64,000 nucleotides of DNA from an uncultured Opitutaceae bacterium (GCA_903929355.1 CAIYUN010000057.1:1-64000); one strand, 5' to 3'. Shown: positions 1-9,211, numbered from the stretch's first letter. The notes: generated from the sequence alone by a model not told the origin. A program made the numbers and translations.

Positions 1-78
1 ACATCGGAAGGAGGGAAGCTTTGGATGTCACCCTGCGGGTGCGGGTATTGCAGCCCCCATTGAATCTTTAAGTGGTTT

Positions 79-120
79 GCTCTGTGAACTCTGTGTCTGC
101 ACTCTGTGTTCTCTGTGTAA
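79..120. repeat. Degenerate short tandem repeat, unit about CTCTGTGnn
   Basis: gctctgtgaactctgtgtctgcactctgtgttctctgtgtaa; 9-10 nt periodicity in an intergenic region. Confidence 0.6.
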
Positions 121-189
121 TCCTTCCGCGCATTTTAGGATAATCTGAGCTGCGCCCAACGCGACGTCCCCGGCGCGTTTTCCATGGTC

Positions 190-230
190 CATCTCCGCCA
201 TCCGTGTTCATCCGGGTCCATCCGTGGTTC
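190..230. repeat. Degenerate short tandem repeat, unit about ATCCGTGTTC
   Basis: catccgtgttcatccgggtccatccgtggttc; near-identical copy at 32955-32988 (tatccgtgttgatccgggtccatccgtggttg). Confidence 0.65.
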
Positions 231-303
231 AATGGCGGTTTTCATCTTGAATGTTGGACGTTGAATGTTGCCGCCAAAAACTGTTTTTTGGCGGGCCTCC
301 ACC

Positions 304-1839
304 ATGTCGCTCCTCCCTTTCAGTAGCCGCCTCATCGCCGACGTCGGCATCTCCCTCGGCGACGAGGGCAAGGGTCGCCTCATCCCTGAGATCACGCAGG
401 AGCTGGCCGGCTCGCCCGCGCCCGTCTCCGTCGTGCTCAAGGTCAACGGCGGCGCCAACTCCGGCCATACCGCCGGCGGCATCAAGCTAAACCTCCTGCC
501 CGCGGGCGTGGTGGAGCGCGAGATCGGCCACCTGGCCATCGGTGCGGGCGTCGTCGCCGACCCGCGCAAGGTCTGGTGGGAGGCCGCCCCCCTCGAGCGC
601 AAGGGCTACGCGGTCCTGACCCGCCTGCTCATTGACGAGCGCACCCTTGTCTCCGACCTCACCCACCGTCTGCTCGACCTGGCGTGGGAGGACTACCGGG
701 TGAACGTCCTCCACGAGGAGCCGCGCGGTTCGACCGGCCGCGGCATCACCCCCGCCTATCTTGACGAGGTCGGCCAGTGGCAGATCACTTTCGCCGATTT
801 TCTGGGCGGCCCCAATTTTTTCGCCCGCAAGCTCGCCCAGCGCGCCGACCGCGCCCTGCGCGTCATCCAGCATGTCTGCCGCGTCAGCCCGGAGACCTTC
901 GCCGGCTTCTTCGACCGGCTCACCGCCGCCGAACAGCGCGCCAACGCCGAGGCCGTCGCACTGGGGGTGTTCACGGCCGATGAGTTTGACTTCACCAAGT
1001 TCCGCGGCGCCGCGCCGTTTACGCTCAACCTGAAACAGCTCACCGCGACCTACTGGACCGCCGGCACGCGTCTGGCGAAAAACATCGGCGAGGTGCGTGA
1101 GCTGGTGCTCCACGAGCTCCAGGCCGGCCGCACCATCATTGGCGAGTTTGGCCAGGCCTACTGGCTCGACAAGCGGCATGGCTACTCGCCCAACGTCACG
1201 GCCTCGCACACGTTCACGCCCGAGTTTTTCGAGAGCGCCGGCATCCCCGTGCAGCCCATCCACACCTTCGGCGTGGCCAAGGCCTACGACACCAAGGTCG
1301 GCACGCACACCTTCCTCACCCAGATGGACGACACCCATCCGCTCACGGTGCTGCTCAAGCGCCTCGAGTTCGGCACCAGCACGGGCCGCCAGCGCATGGT
1401 CGGCTGGTTTGACGCCGTGGAAAAGGGCGACGCCCTCCGCTATGGGGGTTACCAGGATCTGATGATCAACAAGCTCGACGCGCTCACGCACGCGGGCGAC
1501 TGGCGCGGCGACCTGCTCCTCTGCACCGCCTACGAGGACGCGACGGGGCGGCGTTTTACCCATGTTCCCCGCAACGAGGCTGTCCGCAGGTCCTTGCGTC
1601 CCGTCTACGCGAAACACCCCGGCTGGGCCGAAGACCTCTCCGGTGTCCGCCATTTTGCCGACCTCCCGCCCAACGCGCGGAGCTACGTCGCGGCGATGTT
1701 GCGGGCCATTGTCGCCGTCGCCTACTCCGGCGAGCCCCTGCCCGCGGTGCTCCCCAACCTCCGCTACCTCGGCGTCGGCCCCGACCCCGCCCAGATCATC
1801 AAGGACATCCCCGCCACGGCGGAGCTGATCCGGCTGTAA
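304..1839 (+). CDS. purA: Adenylosuccinate synthetase-like protein (divergent, long)
   Basis: Motifs [47 protein letters not shown] match the PurA family; N-terminus taken at ATG 304. Confidence 0.8.
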   Translation: MSLLPFSSRLIADVGISLGDEGKGRLIPEITQELAGSPAPVSVVLKVNGGANSGHTAGGIKLNLLPAGVVEREIGHLAIGAGVVADPRKVWWEAAPLERKGYAVLTRLLIDERTLVSDLTHRLLDLAWEDYRVNVLHEEPRGSTGRGITPAYLDEVGQWQITFADFLGGPNFFARKLAQRADRALRVIQHVCRVSPETFAGFFDRLTAAEQRANAEAVALGVFTADEFDFTKFRGAAPFTLNLKQLTATYWTAGTRLAKNIGEVRELVLHELQAGRTIIGEFGQAYWLDKRHGYSPNVTASHTFTPEFFESAGIPVQPIHTFGVAKAYDTKVGTHTFLTQMDDTHPLTVLLKRLEFGTSTGRQRMVGWFDAVEKGDALRYGGYQDLMINKLDALTHAGDWRGDLLLCTAYEDATGRRFTHVPRNEAVRRSLRPVYAKHPGWAEDLSGVRHFADLPPNARSYVAAMLRAIVAVAYSGEPLPAVLPNLRYLGVGPDPAQIIKDIPATAELIRL

Positions 1840-1876
1840 CAAATTTAGGCGGGGTGCCTCTACGGTTGGATCGGTT

Positions 1877-2521
1877 TCAGCCTTCCCGCACTCTTTGGAG
1901 GAAGGCCGTGAGCTTGTCCTGGTCCTTCACCCCCGGCGCCGACTCCACGCCGCTGTTCACATCCACGAACTTCGCCCCGCTGGCGTGCAGCGCGGCAGCA
2001 ATGTTTTCTGGATTGAGCCCGCCGGAGAGAATCCAGGTCTTCTCCGGGTGCGCCTGCTGGTGCCGGGCAAATTTCGCCCAGTCGCCTGTGGCCCCTGTAC
2101 CGCCGAATTTGTCGGCGTGAAAGGTGTCGAGCAGGAACGTGTCGGCCAGCGGCAGCCAACCCGCGGCCACGTCGGTGCCCGGGGGCAGCTTTGGCGCCAG
2201 CCAGAGCTGCTTTGGTCCGACCGCCTGGGACCAGGCTTGCACCGTCGCCAATGGCGTGTCGGCCGGAAAATGCACCTGGAAGAAATCCGCCCCCGCCTCG
2301 GCGAAGGCCCGCAGCTCCTCCACGGTCGGTGACACGCTCACCGCCACGATTCTACCCGCCGGAAGCTTTGGCTGAATCGCCCGGAACTGCTCCAGAGTTA
2401 TCCCGCGCGGTGACAGCGGGTAAAAGATGAAACCCAGAAAATCCGCCCCGCAGTCGGCGGCGAACATGGCATCCGCCAGGGTCGTGAGCCCGCAGACTTT
2501 TATTCGGAGGCCGTCAATCAT
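1877..2521 (-). CDS. trpF: Phosphoribosylanthranilate isomerase
   Basis: IKVCGLTTLADAMFAADCGADFLGFIFYPLSPRGI and LSGGLNPENI, DVNSGVESAPGVKD motifs. Confidence 0.95.
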   Translation of the reverse strand: MIDGLRIKVCGLTTLADAMFAADCGADFLGFIFYPLSPRGITLEQFRAIQPKLPAGRIVAVSVSPTVEELRAFAEAGADFFQVHFPADTPLATVQAWSQAVGPKQLWLAPKLPPGTDVAAGWLPLADTFLLDTFHADKFGGTGATGDWAKFARHQQAHPEKTWILSGGLNPENIAAALHASGAKFVDVNSGVESAPGVKDQDKLTAFLQRVREG

Positions 2522-2530
2522 CGCAGGGAG

Positions 2531-2603
2531 AAACCACTAATTTTCACTAATGGACACTAATTATTCTGAATCCATTAGTGATGATTAGTGGAGATTAGTG
2601 GTT
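2531..2603. repeat. Tandem-inverted intergenic element (unit CACTAAT)
   Basis: accactaattttcactaatggacactaat ... attagtgatgattagtggagattagtggtt; arms are reverse complements, each a degenerate 10-11 nt tandem. Confidence 0.75.
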
Positions 2604-3696
2604 AGAAGGCATTGATGGCTTGGATCACGTGATCGACCTGCGCGTCGGTCAGCTCGGGGAAGATCGGCAGGCTCACACAGTTCGCCGCCGCCTGTTCCGC
2701 CACCGGGAAGGAGCCCGGGCCGCGGCCCAGACCGGCATAGCACTTCTGGAGGTGCAGCGGTACCGGGTAGATCAGGTCGGTGCCGATCTCGTGCTTCGCC
2801 AGGTGCTCGCGCAGCGCGTCGCGTCGCGGGTGGCGGATCGTGAACTGATGAAACACACTCGCCCCGTAATCGGGCGACGTCGGCAGGATCACGTCGGCCA
2901 GCTTGATGCCGGCGAGGTAGCGTGCGGCGATGGTCTGGCGCCGGGCCGTCCACGCGGCCAGGTGCGGCAGCTTCACGTTGAGCAGCGCACCCTGGAAACC
3001 GTCCATGCGGAAATTGCCGCCGATGATGTCGTGGTGGTAGCGACGGTCAGAGCCATGCACCCGGATGTGCCGGGCGCGGGTGTGCACCTCTTCGCGGCGC
3101 GAGACAAACGCGCCGCCCTCGCCGCAGCCGCCCAGGTTTTTCGTCGGATAAAAGCTGAACGTTCCCGCGTCACCGATGATTCCGACCGGCGTGCCCCGGT
3201 ACCTCGCCCCGACCGCCTGCGCGCAGTCCTCGATGACAAACAGGTTGTGCCGCCGGGCGACGGCCATGATCTCGTCCATCCGCGCGGGCTGGCCGAAGAG
3301 ATGGACGACGATGATCCCTTTCGTGCGCGGGGTGACGGCGGCGGCGAGTTTTTCCGGGTCGAGGTTGAACGTGCCTGCCTCGATGTCGGCGAATACCGGG
3401 GTCGCCCCGACATAGCTGAGGCCCCACACCGTCGAGATAAAAGTGAACGGCGTGGTGATGACCTCGTCGCCCGGCTGAAAACCGGCGATCATGCACGCGA
3501 CATGGAGGGGCGACGTGCCGCTGTTCATCGCGAGCGCCCGCGGATAGCCGAGCGTGGTGGCAAAGGCTTTTTCAAAGTCCTCGACATCTCGCCCCAGGCA
3601 GAAGCGCGTGGCGTCATAGGTCGCCGCGAGCGCCGCGAGCGCCGGGGCGCGGAGCGCCTGGTGTTGGAGCGAGAGATCGAGGAAGGGGACTTTCAT
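2602..3696 (-). CDS. DegT/DnrJ/EryC1/StrS family PLP-dependent aminotransferase
   Basis: VPFLDLSLQH, EVITTPFTFIST, IIVVHLFGQPARMDEI, FSFYPTKNLGGCGEGGAFVS motifs. Confidence 0.95.
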   Translation of the reverse strand: MKVPFLDLSLQHQALRAPALAALAATYDATRFCLGRDVEDFEKAFATTLGYPRALAMNSGTSPLHVACMIAGFQPGDEVITTPFTFISTVWGLSYVGATPVFADIEAGTFNLDPEKLAAAVTPRTKGIIVVHLFGQPARMDEIMAVARRHNLFVIEDCAQAVGARYRGTPVGIIGDAGTFSFYPTKNLGGCGEGGAFVSRREEVHTRARHIRVHGSDRRYHHDIIGGNFRMDGFQGALLNVKLPHLAAWTARRQTIAARYLAGIKLADVILPTSPDYGASVFHQFTIRHPRRDALREHLAKHEIGTDLIYPVPLHLQKCYAGLGRGPGSFPVAEQAAANCVSLPIFPELTDAQVDHVIQAINAF

Positions 3697-3708
3697 GCGA
3701 GCGGAGGT

Positions 3709-3822
3709 TTAACGCAAAGGCGCAAGGGCGCAAAGACGCAAGGGACGGAGCGAGGAAGGGAAACAGGGTTTAACGTGATTGAGTTCTTGGCGGCTTTGCG
3801 ACTTGGCGGCTCTGCGTTTCCT
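3709..3822. repeat. Tandem-inverted intergenic element (unit about CGCAAAGG)
   Basis: ttaacgcaaaggcgcaagggcgcaaagacgcaaggg ... ttggcggctttgcgacttggcggctctgcgttt. Confidence 0.7.
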
Positions 3823-3827
3823 TCTGG

Positions 3828-5279
3828 TCATTTTTTGAGCGGTTCGAGTTTGTAACCGTCCTTGCCGTCGAGCATCGCCCAGCCGGCGGCGGTGAGCTCC
3901 TTGCGCGACGCGTCGGCGCCGGCGTAGTCCTTGGCCAGCTTCGCGGCCCAGCGCTTTTCGGCGAGGGCGGTGATGGCGGGGGGGGCATTGGTTGCAATTG
4001 TTCGATGCAGATCAAGACCGAGTACGAAAACAGTTTTGGCCAAGCTGTGAAATTCCGCTTTTGCCAGCACCGACTTCCCCCCCAGGTCGAGGGCTTTGCG
4101 GTCCGTAAAAAGCGCACCAAGCGCGGCGGGAAAATTTAGGTCATCTTTCAGCGCATCCAGCCCGAGAGGACTGAAATCTGAGATAGGGTCAGGATTCCTT
4201 CTTAGAATAGTAGTCGAGTCATAGAAATCAGCTTCGGTCTTTTGTGCTGCTAAAATGAGTTTGTCCGCCAGAGCCTTGAGCTTGCCAATCGCACTCTCTG
4301 CCGCGTGGAGAGAATCCAGCGTGAAATTCAGCTGTTTCCGGGGATGCCCCATCAGCAGTGCGTACCGCACTGCCATCGCGGAGAACCCTTTCGCCTTCAA
4401 ATCATCCAGCGTGTAAAGATTCCCCAGGCTCTTGCTCATCTTCTTGCCGTCCACCAGCAGGTGCTCGCTGTGATACCAGTGGCGCGAGAATTGCACGCCG
4501 TTGCAGCACTCGCTCTGGGCGATCTCGTTCTCGTGGTGGGGGAAGAGCAGATCCACTCCGCCGGTGTGCAGGTCAATGGTCTCGCCGAGGATGGCCTTGC
4601 TCATCGCGCTGCACTCAATGTGCCAGCCGGGCCGGCCTGGAGCGGCGCCTCGCGGGCCGGTCCATTTATTCGAGCCGTCGTCGGACTTCCAGGCCTTCCA
4701 GAGCGCGAAATCGCTGCCGTCTTCCTTCTCGTCGGCGTCGGCTGCGGCGGCTTTCAAGGCCGATCCGGGTTGGAGCTCACGCTCCTTCACCCGCGACAGG
4801 CGGCCGTAGTTGTCAAACGAGGAGACCTTGAAATACACCGAACCGTCCGGTGCGCGGTAGGCGTTGCCTCTCTCCATCAGCACTTCGATCATGTTGACCT
4901 GCTCCTTGAGGAATTGCGGGTCGGTGGCGCGGGGCTCGGCGTGGGGCGGCAGGCAGTTGAGCGCGGCGCAGTCGGCGTGAAACTTCTCGGTCCACTGGCG
5001 CGTTACGTCGCCCAGCGGACGACCTTCCTCTCTGGCGCGGCGGATGGTCTTGTCGTCCACGTCCGTGAGGTTGCGGACGTGTTTCACCTTGTCCGCGCCG
5101 AACTCCAGCTCCAGCAGCCGGCGAAGGACATCGTTGACGACGAACGTGCGGAAGTTGCCGATGTGCGCCGGCGCATAGACCGTCGGCCCGCAGTTGTAGA
5201 AGCGGAAGATGCCGTCGGGGTGGGCTGGGGTGAGCTCGCGCAGCTCGCGCGTCAGGGAGTCATGGAGGCGGATAGGCAT
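3828..5279 (-). CDS. cysS: Cysteinyl-tRNA synthetase
   Basis: FYNCGPTVYAPAHIGN, WHIECSAMSKAILG, DLHTGGVDLLFPHHENEIAQSE, KMSKSLGN motifs. Confidence 0.97.
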   Translation of the reverse strand: MPIRLHDSLTRELRELTPAHPDGIFRFYNCGPTVYAPAHIGNFRTFVVNDVLRRLLELEFGADKVKHVRNLTDVDDKTIRRAREEGRPLGDVTRQWTEKFHADCAALNCLPPHAEPRATDPQFLKEQVNMIEVLMERGNAYRAPDGSVYFKVSSFDNYGRLSRVKERELQPGSALKAAAADADEKEDGSDFALWKAWKSDDGSNKWTGPRGAAPGRPGWHIECSAMSKAILGETIDLHTGGVDLLFPHHENEIAQSECCNGVQFSRHWYHSEHLLVDGKKMSKSLGNLYTLDDLKAKGFSAMAVRYALLMGHPRKQLNFTLDSLHAAESAIGKLKALADKLILAAQKTEADFYDSTTILRRNPDPISDFSPLGLDALKDDLNFPAALGALFTDRKALDLGGKSVLAKAEFHSLAKTVFVLGLDLHRTIATNAPPAITALAEKRWAAKLAKDYAGADASRKELTAAGWAMLDGKDGYKLEPLKK

Positions 5280-5360
5280 GAGACAGCGGGAACTTTGGCC
5301 ACAAAAATGCCCAAAGGGGCACAAAAATATTCATCCGGATTTTCAGGCCGCAACCCGGAC

Positions 5361-5450
5361 AATTCAGAAGCCAGGAAGCCAGGAATTGAATCAGCTGCAG
5401 GTTTTTCATTCACTCTGCCCCACTTGGCTTCATGGCTTCTGAATTCAATT
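5361..5450. repeat. Tandem-inverted intergenic element (unit GAAGCCAG)
   Basis: aattcagaagccaggaagccaggaattgaa ... cttggcttcatggcttctgaattcaatt. Confidence 0.7.
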
Positions 5451-5495
5451 TCGGCTTTCGTTCCGGGCCTTCTGGCGCCTCCGTGCCCATCAAAA

Positions 5496-5525
5496 GATTA
5501 GCATGGATTAGCGCCGATTAGCGGT
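5496..5525. repeat. Degenerate short tandem, unit about GATTAGCNNN
   Basis: gattagcatggattagcgccgattagcgg. Confidence 0.55.
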
Positions 5526-5549
5526 TAAAAATCCCCTCCGTCTTCTCCC

Positions 5550-6557
5550 ATGTCCACCCCCTTCAAGCTCGACCTCACCCAGCGCCCGCGCCGGCTGCGC
5601 CGCACGGCTGGTCTGCGCGCGCTGGTCGAGGAAACGGTCCTGCTCCCCCGGCACCTCGTCGCGCCGCTCTTTGTGGTCGAGGGCCGAGGCGCCCCGGACG
5701 AGATCAAGTCCATGCCGGGCGTGTTTCGTCTCAGCATCCCCGACCTCGTCAAGGAGTGTCGCACTCTGCACCAGCTGGGCATCCGCGCGGTGGCGCTTTT
5801 CCCCAAACTCGACCCGAAGCACAAGGACGACGAGGGCACCCAGGCGCTCAACGCGGACACGCTCGTCCTCCGCGCCGTGCGCGCCGTGAAAAAGGCCGTG
5901 CCCGAACTGACCGTGATCACCGATGTCGCGCTCGACCCCTACACCAGTCACGGGCACGACGGCGTGCTCAACGCGGCGCGCGAGGATGTCGAGAATGACC
6001 GCACGGTCGGCCTCCTCTGCCAGATGGCGGTGCTCCAGGCGCGTGCGGGGGTGGACCTGGTCGCGCCCAGCGACATGATGGACGGCCGGGTGGGCGCGAT
6101 CCGCAAGGCGCTCGACGCCGCCGGCTTCACCGGCACCGGCATTCTGGCCTATGCGGCAAAGTTCAACTCGGCCTATTACGGGCCGTTCCGCGAGGCGGTG
6201 GGCAGCGCGCAGGCGGCCGGCACCCGGCTGCTCAGCAAGGCGACCTACCAGATGAACCCCGCCAACCGCCGCGAGGCGGTGATCGAGGCGCAGCTCGATG
6301 CGCTTGAGGGTGCGGACATTCTCATGGTGAAGCCGGCCGGCCCTTATCTCGACATCATCCGTGAGGTGCGGGGCGCGACGCGCAAGCCGATCGCGGCTTA
6401 TCAGGTTTCCGGGGAGTATGCGCAGATTCACGCCGCCGCCCGGCTCGGCTGGCTCGACCTCGCCCGCTGCCGGCACGAGTCGGTGCTGGCCATCAAGCGC
6501 GCCGGGGCCGACCTGATCCTCACCTATTTCGCGAAGGAGCTGGCGAGGGAGCTGTGA
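5550..6557 (+). CDS. hemB: Porphobilinogen synthase (delta-aminolevulinic acid dehydratase)
   Basis: RPRRLRRTAGLRALVEET, VAPSDMMDGRVGAIRKALD, AKFNSAYYGPFREA, DILMVKPAGPYLDIIREV motifs. Confidence 0.97.
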   Translation: MSTPFKLDLTQRPRRLRRTAGLRALVEETVLLPRHLVAPLFVVEGRGAPDEIKSMPGVFRLSIPDLVKECRTLHQLGIRAVALFPKLDPKHKDDEGTQALNADTLVLRAVRAVKKAVPELTVITDVALDPYTSHGHDGVLNAAREDVENDRTVGLLCQMAVLQARAGVDLVAPSDMMDGRVGAIRKALDAAGFTGTGILAYAAKFNSAYYGPFREAVGSAQAAGTRLLSKATYQMNPANRREAVIEAQLDALEGADILMVKPAGPYLDIIREVRGATRKPIAAYQVSGEYAQIHAAARLGWLDLARCRHESVLAIKRAGADLILTYFAKELAREL

Positions 6558-6580
6558 GGTGAACCCGGATCAAGACTCGG

Positions 6581-6653
6581 ATTAAGCGCAAAGACGCAAA
6601 GTGGCAAAGGCGCTGGGGCTGTCTTGCTCGGCGGCTCTGTGTCCCTGCGTTAA
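6581..6653. repeat. Tandem-inverted intergenic element (CGCAAAG family)
   Basis: attaagcgcaaagacgcaaagtggcaaaggcg ... cttgctcggcggctctgtgtccctgcgttaa. Confidence 0.65.
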
Positions 6654-6664
6654 ATACCCCCGAT

Positions 6665-7966
6665 TCACATCAGCATCAGCGCGGGCTTTTCGAGCAGGTT
6701 CTTCAGGGCGGCGAGGTATTGGGCGCCGGTGGCGCCGTCGATCACGCGGTGGTCGCCGGAGAGGGTCAGGTTCATCCGCTGGCCGACCACGATCGCGTCG
6801 CCCGCCACCACCGGCTTCTTCACCGTCGCCCCGACCGCCAGGATTGCGGCGTTGGGCGGGTTGATGATCGCGCAAAAACGGTCGATGCCCATCATCCCGA
6901 GATTGGTCACGCAGAACGTGCCGCCGGTGAACTCCGCCGGGGCCAGTTTTTTCTCCTTCGCGCGCTTGGCGAGATCCTTCACCTCGCGGCTGATGGCGAC
7001 GAGGCTTTTGGCGTGGGTGTCGCGGATGACCGGCGTGATGAGGCCGTCCTCGATGGCGACGGCGAACGAGACGTGCGTCCCCGCATGATGCTGGATGGCG
7101 TTCCCGGCCCACGAGCAGTTCATTGCGGGCACGGCCCGGAGCGCGTCGGCGGCCGCCTTCAGGATGAAGTCGTTGACGGAGATTTTCACCCCGTCCTTCT
7201 CCTTCTCCAGGGTGGCATTGAGGCGGGCGCGGAGCTCGAGCAGCGGGCCTGCGTCGATCTCCAGGTCGAGGTAGAAATGCGGTACGGTGACCTTGGACTC
7301 GACCAGCCGGCGCGCGATGGTCGCGCGCATGTTCGACACGGGAACCAGCTTCGCCTCCTGGATCGGGGCGTTGGTTGGGAGGGTGACGATGGCCACCGGG
7401 GCGGACGGGACGGGGATGCCGGACGGCGCACCGGGGGCCACGCGCCCCGCCTTTTCCGCCTGTAGCACATCTGCCCGGACGATGCGACCGCCGGGGCCGC
7501 TGCCGGCGATCCGCGCGGGGTCGAGGCCTTTTTCCGCCGCCAGCTTTTTGGCGAGTGGGGAGATCTTCAGCCGGCCCGAGGGCGTGAGGATGGGGGCGCT
7601 CACCGGGGCAGGGGAGGGATGACCCGCCTTCGCCGAGGTTGCGGGGGGCACCGCGCGTTTCGGACCGGGGTCGGCGACCCCGGCTACAGCCGGAGGGGTC
7701 TGCTTGGCCGGCACCACGACCGTTTCCCCGGCCTTGCCGACGGCACAGAGCGGGTCGCCGATGGCCACCTGCGATCCGCCGGGCGCGAAGATCTTCAGCA
7801 GCACGCCGTCGTAGAAACTCTCCAGCTCCATGGTCGCCTTGTCGGTCTCGACCTCGGCGAGGCTGTCGCCGGATTTCACGGGATCACCCTCGGCCTTGAG
7901 CCACTTGACCAGCGTGCCCACCGTCATGGTGTCGCTGAGTTTCGGCATATCGATTATTTGGGCCAC
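6665..7966 (-). CDS. pdhC: Pyruvate dehydrogenase complex E2, dihydrolipoamide acetyltransferase
   Basis: N-terminal lipoyl domain (VETDKATMELES), peripheral-subunit binding domain (ISPLAKKLAAEKGLDPARIAGSGPGGRIVRADV), C-terminal catalytic LSGDHRVIDGATGAQYL. Confidence 0.95.
   Translation of the reverse strand: MAQIIDMPKLSDTMTVGTLVKWLKAEGDPVKSGDSLAEVETDKATMELESFYDGVLLKIFAPGGSQVAIGDPLCAVGKAGETVVVPAKQTPPAVAGVADPGPKRAVPPATSAKAGHPSPAPVSAPILTPSGRLKISPLAKKLAAEKGLDPARIAGSGPGGRIVRADVLQAEKAGRVAPGAPSGIPVPSAPVAIVTLPTNAPIQEAKLVPVSNMRATIARRLVESKVTVPHFYLDLEIDAGPLLELRARLNATLEKEKDGVKISVNDFILKAAADALRAVPAMNCSWAGNAIQHHAGTHVSFAVAIEDGLITPVIRDTHAKSLVAISREVKDLAKRAKEKKLAPAEFTGGTFCVTNLGMMGIDRFCAIINPPNAAILAVGATVKKPVVAGDAIVVGQRMNLTLSGDHRVIDGATGAQYLAALKNLLEKPALMLM
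7665..7688. repeat. Palindromic repeat inside the pdhC linker
   Basis: CCGGGGTCggcGACCCCGG hairpin; 15-mer GCGACCCCGGCTACA (7674-7688) is identical to intergenic 39918-39932. Confidence 0.75.
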
Positions 7967-8117
7967 GGGAGGAGAAGAGGGATGGAGGGAGGAGGGGAAA
8001 TCAGCCGATGAAAAGGAAATTTCTTACAGGAGAAAACGGAGGAAACGGAGCCTTGTTTTTTGGTTGGGTGGGGAAAAGAAAACTCTGTGCTCTCTGTTCC
8101 CTTCGGTAAAATCCGTC

Positions 8118-9095
8118 TCAGGCCAGCACCGCGAGGGCGGCGTTGAGGATGCGCTGCGGGTTCGGGAGCTGCTCGATCTCGACCGGCGGGCTGTAGATCG
8201 CGGGGGCGTCCACGGTGCAGAGCCGCGCGATCGGCGCGTCGAGCTCGTCAAACGCCTCGCGCTGGATCATGTAGGCCAGTTGCGCGCCCACCCCGCAGAA
8301 CGGCTTCTGCTCCTCGACCACCAGCACGCGGTGCGTCTTGGCGACAGAGGCGAGCACGGTGTCGAGATCCAGCGGGCGGATGCTGCGGAGGTCCACGACT
8401 TCGACCGAGATATCATGTTCCTTTTGGAGCAGCTCGGCGGCGGCGAGCGAGTGCAGGACGCAGCGGCCGTAGGTCACGATGGTGAGGTCTGTGCCGGCGC
8501 GTTTCACGTCGGCCAGGCCCAGCGGGATGAGGATGTCCCCGTCCGGCACCTCGCCCTCCAGGCCATAGAGGATGGTGTTTTCCAAAAAGAAGACCGGGTC
8601 GTTGTCGCGGATGGCGGATTTGAGCAGGCCCTTGGCGTCGGCGGGGGTGGCGGGAACGACGACCTTCACCCCGGGATGGCTGGCGAGCACATTCTCGGGG
8701 GTGTGGGAGTGGGTGGCGCCGACATTGGTGCCGCCGTTGGCGGGGCCGCGGATGACGATGGGGCAGTGGATCTGGCCGCCGCTCATGTAGCGCACATTGG
8801 CGGCGTTGTTCAGAATCTGGTCGAACGCGACCGAGTAGAACGACCAGAACATCAGCTCCATCACCGGCCGGACCCCGAGCATCGAGGCCCCCAGCCCCAT
8901 GCCGATGAACCCGGCCTCGCTGATGGGCGTGTCCACGATGCGTTGCGGGCCGAACTTTTCGAGCAGGCCCTCGGTGACCTTGTAGGCGCCATGGAACTGG
9001 GCGACCTCCTCGCCCAGGACGACGACGTTGGGGTCGCGGGCGAGCTCCTCGGCGAGGGCGTGGCGGATGGCTTCGCGGTAGGTGATGACAGGCAC
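8118..9095 (-). CDS. pdhB: Pyruvate dehydrogenase E1 component beta subunit
   Basis: ITYREAIRHALAEELARDPNVVVLGEEVAQFHGAYKVTEGL and VDLRSIRPLDLDTV motifs. Confidence 0.95.
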   Translation of the reverse strand: MPVITYREAIRHALAEELARDPNVVVLGEEVAQFHGAYKVTEGLLEKFGPQRIVDTPISEAGFIGMGLGASMLGVRPVMELMFWSFYSVAFDQILNNAANVRYMSGGQIHCPIVIRGPANGGTNVGATHSHTPENVLASHPGVKVVVPATPADAKGLLKSAIRDNDPVFFLENTILYGLEGEVPDGDILIPLGLADVKRAGTDLTIVTYGRCVLHSLAAAELLQKEHDISVEVVDLRSIRPLDLDTVLASVAKTHRVLVVEEQKPFCGVGAQLAYMIQREAFDELDAPIARLCTVDAPAIYSPPVEIEQLPNPQRILNAALAVLA

Positions 9096-9121
9096 GGTGA
9101 GATTGAAAATAGAGGGTTCGG

Positions 9122-9211
9122 ATTAAACGCAAAGGCGCAAAGGCGCGGAAGGAAGCAAGGGGGTGAAATAAAAACTTGGTTCGGAGCTTTGCGGCCTGGC
9201 GTCTTTGCGTT
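9122..9211. repeat. Tandem-inverted intergenic element (CGCAAAGG family)
   Basis: attaaacgcaaaggcgcaaaggcgcgg ... agctttgcggcctggcgtctttgcgttga. Confidence 0.7.

Noticed and set aside
304-1839. Idea that the PurA-like protein is phage PurZ (2-aminoadenine pathway)
   Set aside because: The catalytic Asp in GDEGKG is retained and there are no phage or Z-genome partner genes nearby
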